Origin: Capsulimonas sp. | GTDB lineage: Bacteria; Armatimonadota; Armatimonadia; Armatimonadales; Capsulimonadaceae | Reading direction: 5' to 3' | Assembly: GCA_025963815.1 (NCBI GenBank) | Contig: JAOQAA010000639.1 | Span: forward strand, 1 to 12,411 | DNA length: 12,411 nt | Translations under genes and position numbers: made by a program | In this document: positions 7,032-12,411 of the stretch, in pieces | Position numbering within the stretch: the first letter of the stretch is position 1 | Layout: every line of letters begins with the position of its first letter | The notes under the pieces: model-generated | What the model saw: only the letters and a program-made list of their open reading frames with translations | Told to the model about the DNA's origin: nothing | Databases searched by the model: none

Positions 7032-7068
7032 AAAAAACAACAGCGCCCGGCTGCATCGGCGGCCGGGC
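7032..7068 (-). terminator. Terminator-like hairpin, better in the minus direction
   Basis: GCCCGGC at 7045-7051 pairs with GCCGGGC at 7062-7068. On the minus strand the hairpin is followed, after 7 bases, by six T's (7037-7032), so it could end transcripts coming from the lipoprotein gene. A second small hairpin, CTCTC/GAGAG (7068-7072 and 7080-7084), sits beside it. On the plus strand there is no proper T run. The 230-base stretch 7023-7252 holds no gene I can support. Confidence 0.4.
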
Positions 7069-7252
7069 TCTCGTTCGTTGAGAGCGCCTGATTACGCGGC
7101 GGAGCAGCAACGCAGGCGGCGTCACCACTATGTGGTCTGGGCATTTGATCGTGAACGCCAAAGCGTCCCCTTTCAGTTCATCCGTGTTGTAAGAAACGCG
7201 ACCGCCGCCTTGCCTCGGATGACCACGCATCATGTTCATCATCCACGACCGA

Positions 7253-7822
7253 TTAGTTGTGTTTGGCTTTAAGACGCTTTTCCTCCAGCGCCTCCTTTTT
7301 CATACGGGCTTCTTCTTTGTCTTCAGATTCTTCCGAGTCCGCATTTGGACCCTTTTGAGCGAGTTGGTATTGCGCCTGCGTTCCAATGAACATATATTCC
7401 ACAGACGACACGCCATCATCACCGCCGCCGCCGTACCCGCTCTTCATTGCCCATACCATTTGCTGAGGACCTTGCTCGGCAATTAAAACTGGCCCCTGCG
7501 GAGTGTTGTAGTAGCAACGGTCTTCCGCCCAGCCCGTCAGGGCTGGAGAAGATGTCTTTACGTAGTTGAACGTTATTCCAGAACGCACCCGCCCACCTGG
7601 CTTAACACTGATCACACGAAAGCCATTCACCACGGGAATCGCGGGCTTATTTTTCATCCCATACTGAACCACGATCCAACCCGTATAGCCTTGCGGAATA
7701 AGATATTTGTCTGGTATTCGATCATCGGAACCACACCCCGATAGCAGCGCCAGCATCAGCGATACGCCCACACTTAATATTCCTCGAACTTTGATTGGGG
7801 CATTTAACAAATTATTCTTCAT
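7253..7822 (-). CDS. Lipoprotein, DUF6843-like
   Basis: A 189-residue lipoprotein. Residues 1-29 are a type II signal peptide (two lysines/arginines at 11 and 13, a hydrophobic core) ending in the lipobox L-L-S-G-C, with the lipidated Cys at 30. The mature start IPDKYLIPQGYTGWIVVQYG followed by PAIPVVNGFRVISV resembles DUF6843-type domains, beta-sandwich proteins of unknown function; this is from memory of the pattern. The C-terminal 35 residues are highly charged (EESEDKEEARMKKEALEEKR) and probably a helix or coiled coil. The frame is open upstream to 7930, but ATG 7822 is preferred because the signal peptide begins there. A GGAG lies rather far (14 bases) upstream. It stands alone on the minus strand. 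Confidence 0.75.
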   Translation of the reverse strand: MKNNLLNAPIKVRGILSVGVSLMLALLSGCGSDDRIPDKYLIPQGYTGWIVVQYGMKNKPAIPVVNGFRVISVKPGGRVRSGITFNYVKTSSPALTGWAEDRCYYNTPQGPVLIAEQGPQQMVWAMKSGYGGGGDDGVSSVEYMFIGTQAQYQLAQKGPNADSEESEDKEEARMKKEALEEKRLKAKHN

Positions 7823-8151
7823 AAGGCGGCTTGAACTCCAGCAGGCAAACAGAATAATCGCGTCGAATAAATTATGATATGCGCAGAGATTGGCAAAATA
7901 TACTCTCACGAAATTTCCCGCCTGACACATCGAAGGGCGGCCCCGCTGGCTTACGCGAAATTGTTCTTTTGAGTTTTCTCATATCAAAACCTCAGCGTGC
8001 TTCATTGAGACAAGCTACTTAGACATCCGGAACGCCACCAGCCGCCGCCAGCGCGGCAATCGGCATGGGTTGGTCTTGGATTATTATTAAAAAACAATGC
8101 TTGTCTGCTTAAATTAATAATAGAATATAGTTTAATATTAGTCTTTACTCA
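7823..8151. other. Gene-poor stretch upstream of the lipoprotein gene
   Basis: No convincing gene. A weak minus-strand promoter candidate for the lipoprotein gene is TTGCCA (7896-7891) and TAATTT (7874-7869), 16 bases apart. From about 8080 the sequence becomes strikingly AT-rich: only 13 of the 60 bases in 8101-8160 are G or C, against GC-rich neighbours. A short GC-rich patch lies at 8030-8065. Confidence 0.5.
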
Positions 8152-8271
8152 TTATACTGCTTCCCTGCTAATTCTTGCTGAGCGATAGCGAAAGAAAGTA
8201 AGAAATATAAGACCGCCTGCTACGACAATTAAGTGAATTGTCGTACAAATTATTCTGAAATTATTTTTCAT
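8152..8271 (-). CDS. Possible 39-residue membrane peptide
   Basis: A short frame, ATG 8271 to TAA 8154-8152. It begins MKNNFRIICTTIHLIVV, continues with AGGLIFLTFF as a single hydrophobic helix (about residues 7-27), and ends in a basic tail with FRYRSARISREAV. The polar-basic start, one helix and basic end are what a small membrane protein looks like. There is no Shine-Dalgarno sequence and no clear promoter, and the base composition is AT-rich, unlike neighbouring genes. The perfect inverted repeat 8221-8245 lies inside it. It could be chance in AT-rich DNA. Confidence 0.3.
   Translation of the reverse strand: MKNNFRIICTTIHLIVVAGGLIFLTFFRYRSARISREAV
8221..8245. repeat. Perfect 10-bp inverted repeat with 5-base loop
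   Basis: TACGACAATT at 8221-8230 and AATTGTCGTA at 8236-8245 are exact reverse complements around AAGTG. It could be a regulator-binding site or an RNA hairpin. There is no T run directly after it on either strand, so it is not a standard terminator. Confidence 0.75.
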
Positions 8272-8738
8272 AAATATTGACAGAGCCAATTAAGTATGAT
8301 AAAGTTCAGTAGTGCTGGTTGACGATTTGCGCGGCTGTTGGGCTCCTCCACTCCCTGTGGGATTACTGACTTCGTTGTGCGCGTATCATCTCCCTGCGCT
8401 TGCCTTAAGCAGCCATGCAGTTTCCTGTTGTCTGCTCGTTGTTGGGCGACTCTCACCCTATTTCACGCAGGACGCATCACAACTCGTTTTGGAGGATATT
8501 CTCTCGAATGACACACTTTCTCCAAGCCACGTCACTGCCGGTCAATGTCCAGACTCTCCGCAGCTGTGTTTTCACATTAGATTTCGATAATAGCAAAACA
8601 GCCTAAGTGTTTTTTCTATTTAGCCGCGCTTCACCAAGCAAACTCATGATAAATTCCATGGCGTCACTGTTGTTGTCGGAAGTCCGTATGTTCTCTTTCG
8701 GGTTCCCAAGACAAAGGAAAGGACTTCAGCACAGTACG
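8272..8738. other. Gene-free region before the 8739 acetyltransferase gene
   Basis: No recognised gene. A plus-strand frame at 8312-8590 and a minus-strand frame at 8268-8456 are open, but neither encodes anything recognisable and neither has a good start. A weak hairpin (8563-8572 with 8593-8602, one bulge) precedes a T run at 8610-8615 and could be a plus-strand terminator. The region may be a decayed remnant. Confidence 0.4.
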
Positions 8739-9230
8739 ATGAAACAATCACAAATCCTGGCGCAGCGGCCAGCGACGCCAGACGACGAAGCCTTTCTTTT
8801 CGAAGTCTACGCCAGTACCCGCGCCAATGAGATGTCGGCGGTCACATGGGACGTCGAACAAAAGGTCGATTTCCTGCACACGGAGTTTCTGGAGCAGAAC
8901 ACATTTTTTCAAGCACGGTTCCCAGACGGTAAATATGTTGTGCTGATGCAGGACGGCGTTCGGGCTGGGCGCTTATATGTGGATTATCGCGAAGATGAGC
9001 TATGGATCCTCGATATTTCGCTTCTGCCCAACTACTGCGGGAAAGGGATCGGCTCGCGCGTGATCGGCGCCCTCATGCGCCATGCGCGGGAGGAAGATCT
9101 GGTGATCCGTCTGCATGTGGAGCATTTCAATCGCGCCTACCATTTATGGCGGCGTCTGGGCTTTTCGCAAATACAAAACGACGGAATGTACCTTCTGATG
9201 GAGTGGAACCCGAACAATGTCTATGCGTAA
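8739..9230 (+). CDS. GNAT family N-acetyltransferase
   Basis: A 163-residue acetyltransferase. It opens with the class-typical 'RPATPDDEAFLFEVYASTR' (residues 10-28) and EMSAVTWDVEQKVDFL. Motif A is LDISLLPNYCGKGIGSRVIG at residues 91-110, followed by LHVEHFNRAYHLWRRLGFSQ, the usual late helix and beta bulge that shape the acetyl-CoA site. At residue 100 a Cys (TGC) stands where the Q/R-x-x-G-x-G motif normally has Arg or Gln; one base change from CGC would explain it. The frame is open upstream to 8607. ATG 8739 was chosen because homologous N-termini begin shortly before RPAT, though the nearest purine-rich site is about 15 bases away. ATG 8688, with GGAAG close by, is the alternative. Its end overlaps the next frame by 14 bases. 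Confidence 0.85.
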   Translation: MKQSQILAQRPATPDDEAFLFEVYASTRANEMSAVTWDVEQKVDFLHTEFLEQNTFFQARFPDGKYVVLMQDGVRAGRLYVDYREDELWILDISLLPNYCGKGIGSRVIGALMRHAREEDLVIRLHVEHFNRAYHLWRRLGFSQIQNDGMYLLMEWNPNNVYA

Positions 9231-9963
9231 TTCCGCGCGCTCTTCCGAATTCGAAGTGAAACCGGTTACGCCTTCCCCATGTCCGCCAGCTCGCGCCCGG
9301 CGAACCAAGGGCGGCGCGGCGAGCGCAGGCTTCGATATCAAAAGGTTGTCATTTACCTTCGCGATCCGCACTCCCACGGCCGGCAGCCAAAGCGTGGACA
9401 CGTGGGAAAACACGCCGGTCGAGATAACCCTCACCGGCGACGATCCGAGAAATCCAGACAAATCCATCGTTTACGCCGTTCGCTTCCATCCGTCGCACGG
9501 CACGCTCACGGGAAACGCCCCCAATCTGACATACACTCCGAACCCGGGTTACTATGGCGACGACAGCTTCACATTTTCCGTCCATAACCGCAGATTATCC
9601 AGCGCGCCGGCGAAGGTGAGGATCTCCATCGCCCAGGCTCCCGCCGCCAATATCACGCCACGGATCAAAGTGGCGCAGGGTGGATATGTGTATTTTCGCG
9701 CCAACGGCTGCTATCGTCAGCCGATCACTCTGACCTGCTGCGGCGCAGCCATCCGCAGCCCGCTCTCGCTGGTGCTGGACAATCTGAGCGGCGCAACGCT
9801 CATCAACGCCACAGGAACTACAGATTCGGCTTCCCCGGCAGGCAGCCCATACATCAGCACCTCGGGCCTGGGCGCGGGGGCAAGCATGACGATTGTGCTC
9901 GAATTCAACAAGCAGCCGTCTAGCTATGTGACGCGTATTCTGGCGGGCGTGGGCGCACGGTAG
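9217..9963 (+). CDS. Cadherin-like/Ig-like repeat protein without signal peptide
   Basis: A 248-residue protein. Residues about 61-139 form one bacterial cadherin-like/Ig-like repeat of the kind found in tandem in large surface proteins: NTPVEITLTGDDP, then SHGTLTGNAPNLTYTPNPGY, then DDSFTFSV. Residues about 147-248 match a second beta-rich module known from Armatimonadota and acidobacterial surface proteins, with QPITLT, GPLSLVLDNLSGATL-like and SPYI segments, ending VTRILAGVGAR. The first 45 residues are Arg/Pro/Ser-rich and not a signal peptide, which is odd for such domains. The only early start codons overlap the acetyltransferase gene. It may be a fragment of a once larger exported protein, or translated by coupling to the gene before. 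Confidence 0.6.
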   Translation: MSMRNSARSSEFEVKPVTPSPCPPARARRTKGGAASAGFDIKRLSFTFAIRTPTAGSQSVDTWENTPVEITLTGDDPRNPDKSIVYAVRFHPSHGTLTGNAPNLTYTPNPGYYGDDSFTFSVHNRRLSSAPAKVRISIAQAPAANITPRIKVAQGGYVYFRANGCYRQPITLTCCGAAIRSPLSLVLDNLSGATLINATGTTDSASPAGSPYISTSGLGAGASMTIVLEFNKQPSSYVTRILAGVGAR

Positions 9964-10028
9964 GAAATTTCTCACCGACCATATTTCTGTCCGACAGGCA
10001 AAATCAGGTGGAGGAAAACAAGGAGCTT

Positions 10029-10742
10029 ATGAAAAACCGATTTATCAAAAACAGCAGCCTGCTCCCCATTACGGTCTGCGAGCGAGCGGCCGGCGATGCG
10101 GCTCCGTCCGCCACCTACCATGTCTCCATCGGCGCCGGCGCGCTAAGCGGCCTGGGGACGTATTATGTCGAGATTACGCTCACCGACGGCTCGGGGCGCG
10201 GCAACGGCGGCAGCTTTGCGAGTCTCTCTCATTTCTCTCTGCACGGCGGCGCGCTCGGCGCGATCATGGCGCCGACGATGGGCGATGTCACCGGCGCCCT
10301 GGGCTTCGAAGACACGCTGGTCCTCTCAAGCGCCAACGCGGGCGCCAGCGGTCTGGCGGACTTTGTCCAGGCGTTCACGATTCATAAAGCAAACGCGACC
10401 ATCGCCTTCCACTTGATGCTCACCAGCGCGGGTGTCGAGGAAATCACGCCCGACGCCTTCTCATTCCAGCTGCTGGACGCATCGTTTACCCCGATCGCCA
10501 CGACCGGCGCCGTGGGGACGGAAATGATCGGCGCCGACTTCAATTGTCTGCCCCTCACCGTGAGCGGTTACCAAAGCAGCGGCGCGTTCCGGCCATCGAT
10601 CGTGGCGACCATCACCCCGGTCTCCAGCGACTCCCGGCCCGTTGCGCCGATTGGGATTGGCTCCCTCAGCCTCAGCGCCCTCCTGCTGCGCGGCAGCCTC
10701 CGCTCCCGCCTGCGCCGCGCCCGCCGCATCCGCATGGGATAA
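10029..10742 (+). CDS. NF038129-like protein with degenerate PEP-CTERM-type tail
   Basis: A 237-residue protein. The body, with ATYHVSIGAGALSGLGTYYV, MGDVTGALGFEDTLVLSS, DFVQAFTIHKANATIAFHL and TPDAFSFQLLDASFTPI, follows the plan of the NF038129 family of secreted PEP-CTERM proteins. The end, APIGIGSLSLSALLLRG followed by a cluster of arginines, resembles a PEP-CTERM anchor (short helix plus Arg cluster) but lacks the Pro-Glu-Pro triplet. The N-terminus MKNRFIKNSSLLPITVC starts like a signal peptide, but E and R at residues 18-19 break the hydrophobic core. Start: ATG 10029 has GGAG only 3 bases away and GGAGG 14 bases away; GTG 10008 is the alternative. It ends just before a strong terminator. 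Confidence 0.65.
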   Translation: MKNRFIKNSSLLPITVCERAAGDAAPSATYHVSIGAGALSGLGTYYVEITLTDGSGRGNGGSFASLSHFSLHGGALGAIMAPTMGDVTGALGFEDTLVLSSANAGASGLADFVQAFTIHKANATIAFHLMLTSAGVEEITPDAFSFQLLDASFTPIATTGAVGTEMIGADFNCLPLTVSGYQSSGAFRPSIVATITPVSSDSRPVAPIGIGSLSLSALLLRGSLRSRLRRARRIRMG

Positions 10743-10758
10743 CCTCGCGACATCCCAG

Positions 10759-10802
10759 AAACCGCCGTCCTCTCCCAATGGAGAAGACGGCGGTTTTGTT
10801 TT
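10759..10802 (+). terminator. Strong intrinsic terminator
   Basis: AAACCGCCGTC (10759-10769) pairs with GACGGCGGTTT (10786-10796), extended inside by TCTCC/GGAGA around a CAAT loop. A T-rich run (10794-10802, TTTTGTTTT) follows. It lies 17 bases after the stop of the NF038129-like gene and separates it from the nuclease gene. Confidence 0.9.
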
Positions 10803-10913
10803 GGCGGCCCCCGCCCAAGTGGTAACGTTCGCATCCTCCTTTCCGGATTCCGCAACGCCATGCGAGTGTCCTGGAAAAGCCGCGCGAACCGGCAAATGGA
10901 GGGTGTATCGAAG

Positions 10914-11960
10914 ATGGCGAAAAATAACGACGCGGCGATGACGGAAGGATACTCAGGTTACGCGGACTTCCTGAGCGACATCAAAACACGCGTACGAACC
11001 GCGCAGGTCCGTGCGGCGCTGGCGGTCAACAATGAACTAGTGCTGCTGTACTGGCAGATCGGCCGTGATATTTTGCAGCGACAGCAAGAACAGGGATGGG
11101 GAGCGAAGATCGTTTCCCGGCTCGCGACTGACCTTCAGCGCGAGTTTCCGGAAATGAAGGGTCTATCACGCACGAACCTTCTCTACATGAGAGCCTTCGC
11201 GGAAGCTTATCCCGACCAGGCAATTGTCCAGCAGACTGCTGGACGAATTCCCTGGTTCCACAATTGCGTACTGCTGGACAAGTTAAAAAACTTTCCGGAA
11301 CGTAACTAGTACGCTCAGCAGACTATTGAGCATGGATGGAGCCGTAACGTTCTCGTTCATCAAATCGAGAGCCGGCTCTATGAGCGGCAGGGAAAGGCAG
11401 TCACCAATTTCGAACGGGCGCTGCCGCCCGCGCAGTCCGACCTTGCCCGGCAGCTGCTCAAAGATCCCTACAATTTCGACTTCCTCACCATCGCGCAGGG
11501 CGCCGCCGAGCGGGAGATCGAGCAGGGGCTGATCGAACAGATCCGGAAGTTCCTGCTGGAGCTTGGGGCGGGGTTCGCGTTTCTGGGCAGTCAGTATCAC
11601 CTGGAGATCGCGGAGGACGATTACTACCTGGACCTGCTCTTTTATCACGTCAAACTGCGCTGCTACGTGGTGATCGAGCTCAAGAGCGGCAAGTTTCTGC
11701 CGGAGTACGCCGGCAAGATGAACTTCTACCTCGCCGCCGTGGACGATCTTCTCCGCCATCCCGAGGACGCGCCCACCATCGGGCTTATTCTTTGCAAAGA
11801 GAAGAAGCAGATCGTGGCCGAGTACGCGCTGCGCAATAATGCGGCGCCCATCGGGGTGTCGGCGTACCGTCTCACCGAACGGCTGCCGGAGGCGATGCAG
11901 GGGAGTTTGCCGACGGCGGAGCAGTGGGAGCAACGCTTTGGGCTTGAAGACGGGCCTTAA
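10914..11960 (+). pseudogene. YhcG/DUF1016 family PD-(D/E)XK nuclease, interrupted by one amber codon
   Basis: The frame holds 348 codons before the final stop, the normal size for the YhcG family (DUF1016 N-terminal domain plus PD-(D/E)XK domain, proposed nucleases). ATG 10914 was chosen because GGAGG lies about 10 bases upstream. The N-terminal domain (about codons 13-130) includes VNNELVLLYWQIGRDILQRQ and LSRTNLLYMRAFAEAYP. Translation meets TAG at 11307-11309 (codon 132), then continues in the same frame as YAQQTIEHGWSRNVLVHQIE. In the family this place reads '(E)R-x-W-Y', so a TGG to TAG change is the simplest explanation. The nuclease residues downstream are intact: YYLDLLFYH (D240) and VVIELKSG (E255, K257). 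Unless the amber codon is suppressed or is a base error, only a nuclease-less 131-residue product is made. Confidence 0.9.
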
Positions 11961-11971
11961 GGCGACGCGCG

Positions 11972-12411
11972 TCACTTCGTGCTGAACGTCATGGCATGGT
12001 AGGGCATGCTGCTGGTTCCCGCGGCGCGGTAGCTGCGCTGGTTGGGGGCGGCGGGTGGCGGAAGGGGATATTCTTCCGAGGCGCTTGTGTCGGTTTGGGC
12101 GTTGGCGCCGCCGGAGATTTGGTTGAACGGCAGGATGTATCCGTGGCCGTCGCAGGCGACGAAGGCGGAGCCTCGTTCGTGCCGTGTTTCTGTTTCCAGG
12201 CCGTTGTTGACGGGGCGGCCGTCGACATTTCCCGTGGCGTAGTCGATGTGATTTCCCGGCGTCGATCTGGGCGGGCAGCCGGTGGGAAATCGGTCCGAGG
12301 AGGCATGGTCCAGGTTGCCGGTGGGACTGCACGCCGCCGTGCTTCGGTACGCCGTCGAACTGAGGGCGGGGTCGATCGGCGACGCGGCGTGTGAGACTTC
12401 GAAGAACATCA
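11972..12411 (-). CDS. H-X9-DG (DUF1559-type) prepilin-like protein, C-terminal part
   Basis: About 146 residues of the C-terminal end are visible; the frame runs off the right edge, so the ATG at 12409 is probably internal. The defining motif is present: RHERGSAFVACDGH, where exactly nine residues separate His from Asp-Gly. Upstream are EVSHAASPIDPALSS and DRFPTGCPP, typical of this family before the motif. Members begin with a type IV prepilin N-terminal helix (outside the window here), are cleaved by a prepilin peptidase and are abundant in Planctomycetes and Armatimonadota; their role is not settled. A tail of some 50 residues (GYILPFNQISGGANAQ onward) follows the motif. The gene converges on the nuclease gene with an 11-base gap and no visible terminator. 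Confidence 0.85.
   Translation of the reverse strand, partial: MFFEVSHAASPIDPALSSTAYRSTAACSPTGNLDHASSDRFPTGCPPRSTPGNHIDYATGNVDGRPVNNGLETETRHERGSAFVACDGHGYILPFNQISGGANAQTDTSASEEYPLPPPAAPNQRSYRAAGTSSMPYHAMTFSTK

Noticed and set aside
7006..7242. Minus-strand frame of 78 codons just after the lipoprotein gene
   Set aside because: No ribosome binding site, no recognised family, runs through a terminator-like hairpin and into the end of the acetyltransferase gene.
8312..8590. Plus-strand frame of 92 codons in the gene-poor region
   Set aside because: Weak start, Cys/Ser/Leu-rich sequence with no recognisable domain, and a minus-strand frame is open over part of the same DNA.
11286..11330. Frameshift in the nuclease gene
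   Set aside because: Codon-by-codon reading shows the conserved sequence resumes in the same frame after TAG; only a nonsense codon is needed.
11283..12332. Minus-strand frame of 349 codons over the nuclease C-terminus and prepilin end
   Set aside because: It is antisense to conserved PD-(D/E)XK motifs and out of frame with the H-X9-DG gene; composition is Arg/Pro/Leu-rich without motifs.

Overview
The window looks like bacterial chromosome from the phylum Armatimonadota, probably a relative of Capsulimonas. This is inferred from the mix of families, not from a marker gene. The last gene is the C-terminal part of an H-X9-DG (DUF1559-type) prepilin. There is also an NF038129/PEP-CTERM-like secreted protein, a surface protein with a cadherin-like/Ig-like repeat, a WD40-plus-ankyrin exported protein and a DUF6843-like lipoprotein. 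Coding DNA is GC-rich, except for one AT-rich island near 8080-8310. No tRNA, rRNA, CRISPR array or intact insertion sequence was seen.

Layout. 1-207 (-) is the N-terminal part of an acetyltransferase cut by the window edge. It is divergent from a two-helix membrane protein at 262-795 (+). A minus-strand pair, 3082-1163 and 1130-810, encodes a secreted WD40/ankyrin protein and a small ankyrin protein. Facing away from this pair, 3229-4533 and 4657-5901 (+) are tandem paralogs with the same architecture: a conserved short N-terminal motif, a multi-helix membrane domain and a long Pro/Ala/Gln-rich tail. A 27-bp repeat pair lies between them. 6425-5916 (-) is an RsbW-like anti-sigma kinase, divergent from an acetyltransferase at 6624-7022 (+). 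7822-7253 (-) is a lipoprotein. 7823-8738 is gene-poor and holds the AT-rich island, a perfect inverted repeat and one possible 39-residue membrane peptide. 8739-9230 (acetyltransferase), 9217-9963 (Ig-like domain protein) and 10029-10742 (NF038129-like) run on the plus strand and end at a strong intrinsic terminator. 10914-11960 is a YhcG/DUF1016 PD-(D/E)XK nuclease gene interrupted by a single in-frame amber codon. 12411-11972 (-) is the prepilin end.

How it fits together. Most of the window is accessory: surface or envelope proteins, protein-interaction repeat proteins and stand-alone acetyltransferases in short one- or two-gene units. Readable promoters often carry an extended -10 element (TGCTATACT or TGCTAGAAT), and two of them sit so close to the start codon that the mRNA would be leaderless or nearly so. 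I do not see a clear new multi-gene system. The most unusual items are the tandem Pro-rich membrane paralogs, the WD40/ankyrin pair and the one-codon disruption of the nuclease gene.
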